Positions 46,712 to 61,784 of a DNA stretch of 64,000 bases are shown here, piece by piece. Position 1 is the first letter of the stretch, and each line of letters begins with the position of its first letter. The notes under the pieces were generated by a model, which was given only the letters and a program-made list of their open reading frames with translations, made no database searches and was not told where the DNA came from. Position numbers and translations under genes: made by a program. The DNA is from Opisthocomus hoazin (Eukaryota > Chordata > Aves > Opisthocomiformes > Opisthocomidae): assembly GCF_030867145.1 (NCBI RefSeq), contig NC_134422.1, forward strand, positions 2,758,001-2,822,000. The letters are read 5' to 3'.

Positions 46712-48640
46712 CTGGGCAACAGCAGAGAACAGGGGTGAGCAGAGCAAACCCGCGAGGAGCCCGGCCACCACCTCGGCCCCCAGCAACCCAACCTCACCAA
46801 AACCATGATGAACCTTCAGCTGCCCTCCCGTGGCAGCGGCGTGGTTCCTTTGGCTCGGCGTCAGTGACATCCCTGGCACCGCCTGGGATAAGGACTCAGG
46901 CAAACCCTCTCCCAGCTGGAGAGCTGCAAACCGGAGCCGAGAGGAAGGGCGGTCGGGTTTGTCGCTGTTTACAATTTAACCGGTCAGCAACTGGTGTGCA
47001 AAAACTCAGTAGGACGGTGATAAAGTCATCAGGGACTGCACAGCGACGCGATTTAACTGCTTCTTTTAGAGAATACTGCAAAACTGCAGAATTAGACTGG
47101 GAAGAAAGGAAACAGGGTAGCTGGAGGTCTGTCAGGATGCCCAGGGGAGCAGCTTTGGGTCTCCCACACCCACGCTCCCACACAGGCTCGCACCCTTGAG
47201 AAATGCACCTTTTCGGCAAACCAGAAGCTCCACGTTACTTTCCACGTATCTCAGGAAAGGCGAGGAGCACCCACGGCTGCAGGTGGTCTCTAACTTCAGC
47301 TGGCTGCTGTTAATAATAGAAAGTGGTTGTTGCATTTTCCTCATCCACACTCCAAAGGGTCTTATTCCCTCTGTGACAAGCGATGCAGAGTATTTTTCCC
47401 ATGTCCCTGAATGAAGGGAATTAGTTTAAGCGGAAACAAATACCCTCTGCGGTACCGCGCATGAGCCCATCCTAAAAACCAGCAGCTTTCAGGAGCACCC
47501 CAATCCCTGAGGCCAGGCTGTGGGGAGCCCTCCAGGAACAGGCAACGCTAATGCATCTTTAAATACACAGCTCATGTCATTAGAGTTCCTTAATAATGAT
47601 GAAAGCATGCCTCGAAAACCGAGCAGGACAGGAAAGCCCCGAGAGGACGCGGAGCCAGGCAGGAGCCGCTGGTTTCCCATGCCCACTGGCATCCATCCAG
47701 CACACACAGGGTTGGGGGTTATTTTTTTTTTTTTCCACCCAGACTGACCAAGAGATCTGCAATACCCAGATATTTACCAAGCAACTCTGAAAGTGTGGTA
47801 GCTATTATTTAATAAATCAAATTTTGGTGGTTTTTTTTTCAGGAAAGATGTTCCAGGGGCGGGGATGCAACCTTCCACCTCTGCCTCCAAATGTTGGTCT
47901 CGCAGCAGAGATCCCATGCAGAATTAGCAGCAGGATCACTATCACGGGGGCTGTCCTTGTCCTTGACTCTTTTCTGAAAACAGCCCTTTTATTAAAACAC
48001 CGTGAAATCCATAAAAATGGCGAGGGAAACAGATAACACACAACGTGGTGCATTAAACTTTGTTGATTTAACCTTATGAAGGGGGAAATGCCAATTTCCA
48101 TTGGGCTTACTCCACAGATGCTTATCAGCCAGGAAAAAATGAAATCCTGATTAGAGGCAGAAAGGAAATAAAATAAACCTCTCCCAGCCCCATGAAAGAC
48201 GAAAGGAACGGGGTCTGGAGGAGCACCACCGCACACGTCAGCCTCTTTGCTCGCTGCTTGACCAGAGCCACTCAGTGGCAACTGGGTTTTCACATGTGGA
48301 AATTGCTGAGTATTCGTACCGTTAAGAACACAAAGATTTGGAGGGGGAAGGGATTTGTGGATTATTTTTGATCCCAGACAAAACAAGGCAGATTTTACAA
48401 GCCTCATTATTCATTTCAAGAAATCAGGCGTTTCCAGTGAAGCTCTTTGTCGGTTCACACGGCCTCGGTGGCGATACAAAATCGTGCTTGTGCTGCAGTA
48501 CAAAATAATTTGGACCCCCATCCCAAAGAAAGGAGCTTCTCATGGTTCAGCAGCAACCTCTGATGAACATATGTTAGCAACACAAATGACAAATAGCAAA
48601 TATTTCAAGTTAAAACACAGCAAGATTATCACAATGGCAA

Positions 48641-48750
48641 GAATCACAGAATCATTTCGGTTGGAAAAGACCCCTAAGACCATCAAGTCCAACCATAAAT
48701 GCAACACTGCCAAGTCCAGCGTTAAACCATGTCCCTAAGCACCCTAAAAG
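48641..48750 (-). mobile_element. CR1 LINE 3' fragment
   Basis: Read on +: gaatcacagaatcatttcgg, ttggaaaagacccctaag, ccatcaagtccaaccataaa, cactgccaagtcc and ttaaaccatgtccctaagca. It is a distinct CR1 subfamily with an 'aaaagac' variant tail. Confidence 0.88.
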
Positions 48751-51700
48751 TTCCTCCCAAGTATAGTAAGAAAAGAATTTGTTGGGTTTTCTCAGCATAA
48801 CCACAGAAAGCACTTGTATTTACAGCACTGACCAAAGCCTTCCAGCTGAGGACACCAGTTTTCCCTCCGTTGTACACGCTCCCTTTTGTGGGACCAAACC
48901 CTTCTTCAGCCCATCTCCAAATGCCTGTGTGTAGCTGTCCGTACTCGCCAAGCCCTCAGATTCGGAAGACGAGCGGCTGTTAGTCCTGCCCGAAAGGGTG
49001 GCAGAAACCCTCCCACCGCGCGCTAAAAATACCCGTGTCGTCCCTCTTGAAATTCAGCAGCTTGATTGCCAACACCACTTCTAATCAGCTGCAAGAACCA
49101 CAAATGAGTATACGGAATTCATTTCCCCACCTCTGTTTTATACGTTTGAAATAGATTTAATTACAGGTAAGGAATTAAAATTAAAAACCCCTCTGTGCTG
49201 CAAAGCAATTCTGAGCAGACCAGAGTACTCTTTTGAACTCTGGCTGTTACTGAAGCAGAAAGTACCGCTTGAACACATCACCTGCCACTGCGAGCAGCGA
49301 GCCTCTTCTACCTGGTCATTTCATACGTGCATGGATAGTGTAAAAATAGATACTTCTGTTTAGACAGAAGTACCTACTCTTAGAAATCTGAATACTCCAT
49401 ATTTCACAAATACTTTGAGTATGTACACAAGGTGACACATAGATAGAAGGTCTGTGGGCAAAATATGTCCACAAATACACTGCATCGGATTGAGAAAATA
49501 TGTCTTGGTGTTTAAGGTAATGCTGATATTTCACGGAAAGTGGAATATCCAAAACAATTTTGAATAAAATCAAATTTATTCAATAATAACTGTTCAGCAC
49601 ATGCATTCTTTCTGGTTTTACACCCCCACACAAAAATAAACTGTAATCACTTTTGTGTTTTTAAAGGAAAGATGAGAGGTGTATTTATATGGATGCAACT
49701 GTCTGAAAATCTGCAGGTGTTTGACCACAAATTGTTTTCGGTTCAGTTTTTTTCCCCAAAATCACCCAAAATGATATTTTTCTACAAGGATGGCCTCTCT
49801 TCATAAGCCCTAAGAAGCTTCCTCAAGGGTATGAAGATTTTTTTCTTTCACCCACAAGCCCCTTTTAGTCCATGGCTTTAACCCCAGACCACCAAACATC
49901 CTACGAAACTACTTTTTCAAACAGCAGTTGCTGACTTCTCAGCTACTACGGTAGCATCGCTCGCAGAACAGGCTTGTTCTCCGGCGTACAGGCACACGTT
50001 GTTTCCTCCCGAATTACTCGGCTCCTTTCCAGACGTAGCAGCCTCTCGTGCACGGCAGCGTGCACGCACCAACCTAATGGAAAGTGGCATGGCCCGCTCT
50101 GAATTCGATACCGGATTGCGGTTAGGGGACATAGTCACACGGTATTTAGATCATACAGTCTGTTTATGAAAGGTCTTGGGCGCTGACACAGAAATCCTAG
50201 TTAACTCAATCTTTCCAGCTTCACCAGCACCTTTCAGACGGGAAAGGCTTCCCCATCCGCGCTCTGCAGCAGCATTACTTCTTCCTGCCCTTTGCCCTGA
50301 CACGGCGCTATGGAAATTAACCATTAAATTCCCTAAGCAGAAGCCCAACTGCCCATTTGTCAGGTCGCATTAGGGTGGCGACATGTCGTCCTCGCTGTCA
50401 CCAGTGCTGGGGACAATGGAAGGTGCCCGTCCTCCAAGGAAGGACCGGGGAGCCCTCGAGCAGAGACGCTGCCCAGTGTCAGACCTCTGGGTCTGGGGGA
50501 GACGCATTGTCGGAGACGACAGTTCTTTGTGAGGATGTATTTGTCCCTCTTGTCCCTCTCGCAAGCTCGGTAGATACCTGCTAGCAGGTCTTCACTGATG
50601 GCCATGAGCTGGGCTGCTGCCAGCTGCAAGGTTGCAGCAAACGCTGCAGCATTTCAGGAGGAAGAAAAAAAATGGTTAGACACCAAATCTTCCCATAGAA
50701 CCATCTGGCCAAAGCCAGGCATGAAGGAGCTCCTGGTTTGCGGGCATTTCTGTGGTTCTTCTCCTCATGTGAGTACAGCACACGTTGCGGTGTTCATTGA
50801 CCCTCCACCTCCCTCTCATGGGAGATGAAGCACTGCCCTGCTCTGCCTGGACGTCTGATGTGGATAGAGGTTGCCCAGTCTCAAAGGAGGCTGATGCTTC
50901 CGCTGACATCTCGCTTCCACCTTCCTCCTACATCTCCTCCTCGCTGGCTGGGCCCCATCTCCAAGTTTTATAGCTTTCTACCTCATTTCGTCTTGAAGAC
51001 ATTTTGTCTTGTCTGTTCACTTGGAAGAGCCTCCATGTCAGAGAGCCCTAAAGCAACACTTCCTTCAGACAAATGAAACAGCAAAAGCAAATCAAAGCTC
51101 CCTCTCAGTAGGCAGAAGACATAGCACCCCTAAAGTATCAAGCACAGCAGGCCAAAGCAGCAACATCTGTGAGAAACTGAAGAAACCACACCACAAGTAA
51201 TTTGGTCCAACAAGTCCCACTGTGCAAGGTCAGCTGGGCCATCCTTCCACTATGTTATGATGCTTATTCATCAGTGACAAACCAAACCACAGGAGCTACA
51301 ACCAGTGCAACTACGCTGAAAGATCTTTTCCTGGATGCAAAGTCTACCCAACAGTAGTTCCTCCTTATGTGCATCACCAATGTGACTTTACCAATAACTG
51401 CAGGAGTTAATCCACTGTTCTTTACATTTCCTCCTGCCTTTCTTCTAGTCCACATAAAGCTACGATTGAAATTATAATATACATATTCATTTGCATCTCT
51501 CTACAGCTTCAAAAACTAAGCCCCAAATCCCTGTCCATGTCACGTCATCACTGTCCAAAGACAAGTCCAAATTGCAATGGAAGCTTTCCCATCTACCAGC
51601 TGTGCAGGATCCTGGAGAGCAATCCCAGAGACTATTTGCAACTTGGCCAGCTCCAGTCGCAGTTTTCCCCCTCCATCCCTATCCTGCTGAATTATTAACC

Positions 51701-54700
51701 TCTTTTCATCTGTTCTGTTTATCTGCTACCGTTTTGTTCCTACTAAAGACATCAGAAAAGGTTTGAACAAAAACTGGAACTCATTTGAATTGCCTTCAAA
51801 TCCAGCTTCGTTCCTCTTGCCATTTAGAGAACTCTCTTTGTGTTTTGGCCCTGGGAACGGTTAAATGTATGTTACTGTCCCGATACTATGGGATGTAGCG
51901 AAGTCCATGCAACTTCTATCTAAGGAACCTGTAGGAGCTCTTGCAAAGGGGTTCACTACCTTAGCTCAATTATAGTAAGCAAGAGTAATTAAACAATCAA
52001 ACACAATTAGTCCTCAAATTACTCCCAGAAACGTGGACGATCTAATCGCCTTGCTGCTAATTACAAAGCCTGTAGTTCATTGAGCTAAAAGCCCACGTCC
52101 TGGGGAAGCGAAGGGGGGTACAATATGTTCCCTCTCACGCCGTCTTCCCTCGGATGCAATTTAATCTTTAACAAGATGCTGTTTCAAGGTTATTTTAGAA
52201 GTCCCACATTGCTTCTATTTTCAACTTGTATTATTTGTATTTTCAGTCCGACTAGTCAAAGCTTAACTTTTCTTAGGACCTGTACAAACCCCTCATCTTT
52301 TAATGAGCTGTAGTAAAATGCCACCTCTATTCATGCATCCCCAGAGGACGGTTTGGCTTCAGATAAACACAGGAGAGAGATTAAACAGATATATTTCACG
52401 TGAGTATTTCAGATACTGAGTATTTGGCATAAATGACAGAAAAACCAGTTAGCTTAAAAATCAGGCAGGCCATGATGTTCCTATGAGAAAATACAATTTA
52501 TGCAAACAATTGTCCAGCTGAGAAGGAGAGATATTCAAAGTTAGACATAATTCATTCCCATTTCACTCCACCACATATAACACACAGTGGAGTAGGGCCA
52601 CGACTATTTTTTTTAATTAGACATAATATTCAGGAGTGTGACTATGAATACTTCTGAATTAGCAGAAAGATGGACACGGATGATCTGGTAAATCACTTTA
52701 AGACCTATCCTTCAGGCTTTTGCATGGCGTGCAAAGGAGGCAGCAGGGGCAGTGAGCCCTGAACTCAACGGGATGCTTTAGATCAGGATTCGGCTCAGGT
52801 TGGGATGTTCGGAAGCCGGCACTCACCCCTCCCGTGTCCCACGGCACATGGGCTGACCTCAATGTGTGGGGAGCCCCCAGACAGCCCGGCTCCATGCAGA
52901 CGGAGGATAAGGAAACCATGCGTGAGCACAGAAGTCCTGCAATTTTCCTGCTATTAAGAAGAAAAAAAACATTCGTAGAGTTCCAGTGGCCGTGCTCCTC
53001 TGCGAAGGGGAAGAGGGGGAGTAAATTATGTCGTCAATAAACATTTTAAGTTCACTGAGGCCACTGAAAGGGCTCCTCTCTCCACAGAGGGGATGCCATT
53101 TGTGTGGACCATGCGTTGCATATGGCTCGTCTCTGCTCCTCATGAAAGTCAATGCCCGGGGAAGGTGGTTCAGGGCAGGAAGGCTGAGACCACTGGGTCC
53201 AGGGTTGGTGGCCACACCACAAAATGGTGCTGGCAGTGAGCAGGGTGGTGGTTGTCTCCAAGAGAAAAGTTAAATGAGGTCCTAAGCCTCTGCAGTAAGT
53301 TAAATTTAGGTGAGGCTTGGTATGGCAACAGCAATTGCGATCATCCTGGACCATCTTTCCTATTTACATTTAACCCAATAAGCAAGAGCACTCCGGTTAA
53401 AGCACAGGGAAGCATCGGTGATCCAACTGTACAACGTATCCTTTAGGAAAAAGGGAAAAATACTGCAGCACATTACCAAATAAAATGTAGCCAAAGGGTA
53501 AGGGATGCCAAAGAGACAAGTGAAATCAGACGAAACAAGAGAACACACCCCATCCTTGCAAAGAGGTAGCTGGCAAATGATCTAATCTGCAACCAAGACA
53601 TGAAACTCCTCAAGAAAATTGTTTTCTAGTCTATGTACCGAGCTAGCAGACATATATACACAGTGGTTTTAAAAGAATGAGATGACCCCACTGAGCTTTT
53701 AAGGTTACAGTTTTATTAAGTCTAGAAAACTGGGACAGTCTAGAGACCAGGAAGATCATCAGCACAAACTCAATATTTCTAAAGGACCAAAAGAACGACT
53801 GCTTAGCCTAAAGCCAGTCCTGGGTAAACTCACAGAACAGTTTACTTGTGCTACAGCAACAAACATTTCAAGTTGTAAAAAACTGCAAGAGAGAGTTGGT
53901 AGGATTTTGTGGAAAATAGGTCTGCAGACAAACCTGTCATTTTCAAATGGGCAGGATTACGGCTCTGGCTGTGAAAGGAGACTGTTAGACAGAATAATTG
54001 CGGAGAGACCAAAGCAGAGAGCCAAAGCACCGAACCCTTCTGATTACAAAAATGAGTTCTACCCAATTAACCAAGCATGCTTGGACTGAATTAAAAAAAA
54101 ACAGCTTAGTGACATCTCACAATCTAATTGCTGAAAAGGGCATCTTCAGATAAAAATACATTTTTTTCCACTTTCCTGCAAGACTAGGTTCAGCATTTTC
54201 ATACCAAAAGTACTGATAACAAGAAACTTCTTGTATTAAACACCTCAGAAGACGTTAAAGAGTGAGCCGAGACGCTTGCCCGCCATGCAACAAACTGTGC
54301 TTTAATAAAACCATACATCAATCTGCACCATTGTGTCCTCGCCCTGCTTATGCCTTCCCCCTCAGCTCTCCAGAGCGATTTGTGACAGTTCTTCTCGGAC
54401 ATCACCCCACACATTTGACATGCTAGATTAGGCACCGAGTCACAGACCGCGCGGCATCGACCCAAAGCAAGCTTTGTGGAAGTTCAGAGATCAGCCTTGA
54501 AAACACGATATGGTGGAAATGCGATTTTATTATTGTGAACTAATTCAAAACTTGAGATTTTCCTGCACCGAAGAGAGTTTTGTCACCAAAATCAATGTAA
54601 GCCGGATTGGGCCATTAATATTTCTTGTGACGGGTGAGATACTATGCCCCTTCACGCTGCAGTGCCATGTTTTTTCCCCAAACAATTTAACATATTTATG

Positions 54701-56655
54701 TAGTAGTTAATGAACACCGGGTGGTATTGTTCCAGCCCCGGACCCGCACAGATTAGGCTGCAGAAGGGCTCTGTTCCCCTGGCAGTTCACCCGGAGTTCA
54801 TGCCGTTTTTTATTTCCCGACCCACATGTGAATTCCCATTGGGACAAGGCATCAAAAATACCAGCAAGCCACAAAGGAAGGGACACTTTTGGGGACGACA
54901 CGGCTCTTTTGCTCATTTCCAAAAAGCACATCTGAATCCGGGCTGCAGAAGACACCACACCAAGGTCGGCAGCTAACCCTCGGGGAAATAACTGGGAACG
55001 GGCTGACCATTCCCAGCCATACGCTTTCGGCACCTACACAAAGTTTAACGAACAACGAACCAAGCCTCGGATGATGATCCTTTAGATAAGTATCTCATTC
55101 TCATTTTTCTCTTGATAGAGAAAAGTAGCTCGTGTTTGTGTGTGTCCACGTCTAGCCAAGTCGGAGGTGGCACCTGAAACCTGGTTTTTGCATCAAAATA
55201 AATAAGATCTTTCTCTTGCACTATTTTATTCTTTCTACTGCCACCCTTTGCTCCAGAAGGACTGTAACAGCCCTTGTAGGAAATCTCCCTTTGCAGATAT
55301 TTCCATAATTAGTTACATTAAAAAAGCAAAAGTAATCTGATTTCAGATTTTATATCATGTAATACTGAAATTCAAATACTTCTCTCCTTAAACTTTACTC
55401 AAAGTTACTCCGCTGCCATCCCTCACTTTTCAACGCGTATTTTATTGGGTGTACACATTAGAAAAGCCACATATCATTAAAGCCATGTGAAAGAAACCCA
55501 CATTAGAAGTGACCAATTAGTGTTCCTTCAGCTCCCTAGTTAATTTATGGAGTAAACAAACACTATCATCATTAATTCATTCAGATTTTCAATAGCTTTT
55601 GCAGAAAAACAAAACCCAGCATAACCCAAAACAAACAGCCCAACCCCCCCCTCTGCTTTACAAGGCTTTCAAGTGTTATTTGAATTCAAGGCCAATTAAT
55701 TATTTGGCACTTGTCCTCCTAGAAAAAGCCATCTAAGTCCTTTATTTTTCTAACTTGTTGGTGGGGGAAAAAAAAAAGCCAATTAAAAGAAAATTATCAT
55801 CTCCACCGTGACGGGAAGCTATGAAATGTTGTCCTCCTTTTAGGCTCCGCTCCTCTGGCGATTCCAAGCTTCCACCGCCGCACCGACGGGTTTCAGCGGA
55901 CGTTTCTGAGATGGAGACCTCGGTGTGCTCCCTGCTGCTACTCCGCACATACGTGGCCTGCGCAGCTGAGCAGAGGTATACGCTTGCCTTCCTACGGAAA
56001 GTTCTTTACCCTTTGCTTTCACAGAAAGCTTCCCTGCCATAGCCATCCCCTCACGTTAACACCATTGCGATTTACAGATGGGCAAAACGCTCGCCCTGCA
56101 ACCCGGCACAAACCGAGCCCGCCCGAGCAGAGCGGTCTGCTGAGCCTTGGTGTAAGCTACTCACTCAACAGCTCAATTAACGCTTGTTTTAATCCATCTT
56201 TCTGAAGCTGGAGTGATCTGAGCCGCTTCGCTGTTTGGAGGCTACTGCTTATAAAGGGAATTCACTGTAGGCAGAGAACTCCAGGACTAAAGCAGAGACA
56301 CATTAATTCCCCATTGTACCAGTTTCCTGGTGTGTTTAATTTTTCATTTGGTTTTTGTATGAGCTCTGTACCCTCCGTACATTTCAGTTGTGGCTGATCA
56401 CTGTCAATCGTTCCTCCATTTTACTGCACACAAATCGTATGAGCAAGGATATGGGCATAATGCAACCTTCTCATCAGAAATACTGCAGTTACGTGACACA
56501 GTTAAACAGGAAAACATTCCCATGATCACTAATCATCTGCTAACGTGTCATAAAGCTAATGCATATATTTATATTTGATCTTTTTTAGTGACAATAAATC
56601 AAGATGCTGCCCAGAGGTACACACTGTTGCACTAGAATCACTGCAAGCACAAAAC

Positions 56656-56768
56656 AAGGTCCTGTGCAGCCTGCTGTAGGTGACCCTGCTTCAGCAGGGG
56701 GGTTGGACTAGATGACCCACAGAGGTCCCTTCCAACCCCTACTATTCTGTGATTCTGTGATTCTGTGA
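56656..56768 (+). mobile_element. CR1 LINE 3' end with three octamer tail units
   Basis: gtgaccctgcttcagcaggg, then gttggactagatgacccac, gaggtcccttccaacccc, and an attctgtg tail repeated three times. Only the last 110 bp of the element is present. Confidence 0.93.
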
Positions 56769-59700
56769 AAACCAGGCTCGCATCCTCCTGGATTTCTCAC
56801 AAACACAGACCTATTCATTTGTAAGCAATGTCAGAAAAGGACATTTTCTGATGGTTTTGCTGTTGTTGGGGATTTTTTTGTTTGTTTTGTGATTTTTTTT
56901 TTTTTGTTCCCCAGTTGCTACTTTAACTCATCAGAAATAATTACCCAGAGCTTGTGGCTTGTTTACTGTGTCGATTCACGGTTAGCTTCAAACAACGGCA
57001 GTGCACAAGGACAGGAAAAGCAAATCTCCCTGAAACTATGGTATCTGGCTGGCGGATATTTTCTGAAAGTAACAAAGTTATATTTACACGTTCATTTTGT
57101 CTCATGGCAGAAATAGTGCATACCTGAATACAGCTACCTAAAAAACGGCTAAGAGGAAGAGGGGGTAGGAAGAGCATCGGAGACCTTACATGAAGACTCT
57201 GTGGGCTAGATCCTGAGAGTCGTGGGACCACCACCCGGTGCCCATCATAACAGGTAAACCGTGGTTCTCATAATAAAAACAGAACAAAGATCAGGAGAGT
57301 GAAGCACACCAAAGCAGGAGCCTGGGAGCCAGGACATTGTGGCAAACGTTCCACGAGATCAGCAGAGAAAAGGAACAGGAGCGGGGGCGTGAAGAGATTG
57401 GGTTGTCCAGGGTGGAGAGAAAACCACATTCATTGAACAATTTTACCACATCCCTTCACACTTCATCCCGTAAGAAAACGAGGAGAATGCAGAAGTTGGT
57501 GGGTCTGCCTCCTGCCTCCGTGGCCCCGCTCACAGCGGTACACCCGTACAGACTGGTACGGGTCTCGCTTGCCTTGCTTCGCTGGGTAAACTGGAGCACG
57601 CACCTCCATAGATAGTTTTGCAGCTGGTCACACTGGGTCAGTATGCATTGCTTGGCACCTTTACCAATCTCCAGTACACACATCAAAATTAACTGCTACT
57701 TGATATTAGTTAAGGTTTAAACTTCAAAAAAATAGTTTCTCCCTCCATCCTGGAACATCTCTGCAAAGTAGGAGTGGTCAGCCCTTGGGTCTTGTGCCTC
57801 CAATAATCCTGGCTGATGCAGGCTCCCATGCAGGGTGGTCAGGCAGCCTCTGCAGGGTTTTGACATCCTCGGCCCCCTTTGCCTTCAGCCGTAACCAGCC
57901 CCACACCCTGATGTCTCGTGCATTTGCCCTAGCACCTGTTAACACCTTCCACCCACCGTCTGCTGCACTGTCATCTCTGCCAGTGCCCTTTCCATTCAGT
58001 TGAGGTGCTTTCATATCATCAGTTCACTGGACCACAAGTATTACATACGATATTAAATAACATATTTGATTATCAGTAACAGAGGGCTAAGGCAGACCTC
58101 CTCCTGCTCCATCTTCTACCTGCTCCATCAACCCTCCCATCTCCTGGAGATCAAGCTTCACTGCAGACTCCTGCACTCTTTCGTTTATCTCTTCATCTGC
58201 TCTGCCTTTTGCTAGATCCAAATGCCTCATCATCTTGGCATTAGAAAGTCCACTTTCCCAAGGTACAGAGTGTTTATGGAGTATCATCAGTAATTCAAAT
58301 GTCTGCCAGCTAAGAGATGTTATCTTCAACATGGCTGAAGAATACCTCAAAATCATGTTCCGACTCATCTGCCTTAAATGCTCACCAACAGAACACGCTA
58401 AAAGCAGACGTAGTTTTCAAAATGTACCCCCCTGATTTAACCAGTTGCTTAATTTTCACACATGAATCATCTGGCATTCCACAGGCCACGATATATAGCT
58501 TTCATTATGTCACCACTGACATTTTCACTGCTGGAGGACTATGATTTACTGGTTTTCATTAGACCTGATCTCCACTCTTGGTCCTACCCCCAAAATTGTT
58601 GAGGAATCCATGTCTGATCAGTGAAACGATGATCTGACTTGAAAATGCACTGCTTTTCATCTACTAATTTCTCTAAAATTGACCTTTTCTGACAATTACT
58701 TCCAGTGCTGACAGTAAGCATATACCGCTATAAATAATGAGCTGGAGAGGACATCTCTTCCTCCATCCTCGGGAGAAAACAGGCTTCTAGCAAAGACACT
58801 CCACAATCATAGCCATGGCGCTGCCATATTTTTACCATAACAAATACAAAGGAATATTTAAGATTAAGTAAACCCATTTTCTTTAAAACATTTGAACTGA
58901 AACTTTGTACAGTTTTGCTTTCCAGCTTAAGCACTAGGCCAATATCATTATATTTCATTATACTTCTTTCCTAGCAAAGACCCCCCCTGGGCATTGAGAA
59001 ACCTCCTCTAAAAGGCTGAAGGCTCCTTTGCATTTACAAAGCATTTCCCAGAACTGCTGTGCAAGATGCACAGCTGACAACACAACCAGGCCAGCAAATG
59101 TGGCCCACACCATTATTAGAAAAAAAAGACAAAAATACCTCCAGAAAATAATTTCAAGCGCTAGCAAGAATTGCTTATTTGAAAGATTTTACAGATCACT
59201 GAAAACCTGAAAAAAAAAAAATCAGCCTAGGATAAAGTATGATAGAAGTTTACTCCCTAAAGCCAACAGAGAGGTTAAATAGCAAATGGGCTGAAAATTC
59301 AACAATCTTACAAAGAATATATGAGAACACATCTTGTGAGAAGAATTCCAAATTGCTTTCTACAGCACGATTTTAGTTAATTTCTCTTTCACATGTAATT
59401 GAGACCTCATGAAAAATTAAATCAGGTCAAAGTTCTTACAGGGAATGATGGCCTTTCCAAGAATATTACAGATAAAACACAGATTACACAACAACATCTA
59501 TGACCGTCCCCACCTTACTCACCAACAGATACATGTTTTGGCACTGAAAGACTGCTTTAATTTCCATAATGTCCAATTATGTCACAAGTCACTGGCTGTA
59601 AAACCACCTACGTGCTTAAATCCATGTTGGGTTCTAACTAAAGAGAAACGGCATTTCTGTTCTCTTTTTAAGTAAAACATGCACTAGCTGTAAATATCTC

Positions 59701-60380
59701 AAACTACCAACGCAAGGAAGACAAGAACTATAAAAAGTGAGACTATATTACAGAGCAAACCAGCACTATAAATAGACAGGAAGATTATCTGAGAAAACTG
59801 CTGGCTGCAATGATTCTCCGTTGTCATGCTGGGCAGGGGCCACAGGAGCTAGAAGGAACGGTGCCAAGCCCATGGGGCTCACCATCGGCTGCCCGTTCAC
59901 CCCAAACCCTGCCACCTCCAAACGGACCAGAGAACCATGACCACAGAACCTTCCCCTTTAGTATCATCAGTCTTTTCAGATAATTTTTGAAGAGTCATCC
60001 CACCCCTGATCCACTTTCCTATTTGTTTCCTACGAAAAGCAGTTCATTACCCAATATTCCTTCACTGGTAGGTCCCATTTGCAATAATTATTCTCCCTAA
60101 ATAACTCAGGAGGGTTAAGAGTTCTGGGCTAAAATAAATAAATAAAAAAAAATTAAAATTAATGCTTATCTAGAGATGTCTCTCTCACGTATTTCTATAT
60201 TTTCAATAAATGGTCAGTACCTGCGCAGCAAGTAAACTCAATTCAAGCTTATGTGAAGTGTATCATTCAAGGTAACTATATCAATATACACACACATATA
60301 TATATGTACTGTTACGTCAACAGAAAGCTTTGCCCATGGATTCCGCACTCCCCAGCACACGGGGGCTACACCTACCCCTG

Positions 60381-61260
60381 CAGACGAAGTGGGCCAAGAG
60401 AAGGCCAAGAAGGGGTGGCCACACACGAGGCGGGTGCAGGCAGCCGTGCGTGGCCCTCCTTCGCCCCGGCATCGTGCCCGGCCGTCGTCTGGGAGAGCCA
60501 CGCGAGCCGACACCGCGCCGTGCAAGGACGCTGACGCACGGCTCCTGCTCCGGCCCGGCATTTGTGCACAGGGGTCACTGGTAGCAGCACACAAGATGAA
60601 AAACGTGCAGTTATCTCGGTGATTACACCCTCAATGCTCTTCTCAGTGGAATTCCGCAGGACTTGCTGCGATATTTAAGTGTAAAGCCTTGCTAACTCCG
60701 AAAACTTAAGGAAACCCGAAAGTCCCATGAGAAGACGCTTGACCTGCTCTGTTTTCCTCTGGTACTCTGGGGCTCGGTGCGATGACATTCGGCTCAGCAG
60801 AAAACATTCCGCTGACCTCAGATATCCGCTCTGTCGGGCACTGCGTCCGACGAGCATCCTCCGGCCAAGCCCGAGCGCAGACCGGCGCCAGCGCGGCCGT
60901 GCTCCCGGCGAGAGTCGCAGCACCCACCCGGACCTGGCACCTCCCGCGCCCACAGCACCTCCCCGCATAAGCTGATAATTGCAGCCGCAGCTCCGAGCAC
61001 CGCAATTACGAACACACGATAAAAATAGTTGAACTCACACCCCACGCATCCACGCACCGGAGCCAAAGCAGCGCCGACGGGTCTGGCACCAAGAAATCAT
61101 CACGCTCTCACCCACCGCCAGCCAGGGCCCTGGTCTGCAGCGTACAAAACCCCTCACAATACAACAAACGCTTTTGAAAATCTACCTTTCTGCAGAGGAG
61201 GGACAGGTAACCGAAGAAATCCAGGCCTGCCGAGATGCGGCAGGATAAGGCGTGCGGTAA
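60381..61260. promoter_or_regulatory. CpG-rich block, candidate LYPD6 (or other) promoter
   Basis: CpG is dense at 60,410-60,560 (cgaggcgggtgc, cgccccggcatcgtgcccgg, gcgagccgacaccgcgcc) and again at 60,835-60,960 (ccgagcgcagaccggcgcc, gcgcggccgtgctcccggcg), with more at 61,040-61,085 and 61,220-61,260. It lies about 14 kb upstream of the LYPD6 start codon on the correct side, so it may be a promoter of that gene. I found no first exon I can defend. Confidence 0.35.
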
Positions 61261-61784
61261 CCAAGCCTCCCGAACCAGGGGAACAGTATCTCTCTGGACT
61301 CCTTATAAAGTTATACAGCAGCGTGAGAAGCGTCAGGAATTAATTAGAAAACAGGTTTCCACGTCTGATCAGGTGTCTGCTCTTTCTGCTGCAGCTTTGT
61401 TTAAAGGAGGACGGGCACCGGAGCCGACTCCTCCAGAACAAGCTGACACCTATTGCTCTATTTACACTCCTGTGAACGGGGGGGAGGAGGAAAAAAAAAA
61501 GTAATACTCAAATAAAAATGTTAGAGAAATAAAAGAAAAAAAACCACTAGATAGAAGTGTGTAGAGCCTGCTCTTGTATTTTACTCTCTGCACAGACCCA
61601 CGCCTTCTCCCCTGTAGGATAGAACTAACAGGAAAGCAAAATAAGAGCTCGCCCCTCCGCGAGTGATTTGTTTCCTCCAGGCTCGCCCGCTACAAAAACC
61701 TAAAGCACTGCATACCACAGCCGTGAAAATTAAATAAAACAAAATAACTACTGGTTTAAGTCTATGATTTACATTGTTTCACCT

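Larger units (their letters stand above)
46712..60380 (-). other. LYPD6: Presumed 5' intron(s) of LYPD6, no coding exon seen
   Basis: The acceptor at 46,712 shows that a non-coding exon lies further upstream, but I cannot place it with confidence. Donor-like sites on minus near 57,121 and 60,225 are candidates only. The interval contains CR1 pieces at 48,641 and 56,656. The remaining frames show no recognised domains. Confidence 0.5.

Noticed and set aside
46547-46903. 118-codon minus frame over the LYPD6 first coding exon
   Set aside because: It is the out-of-frame reading that includes the upstream ATG; the true frame is shown by the signal peptide, splice phases and LU domain.
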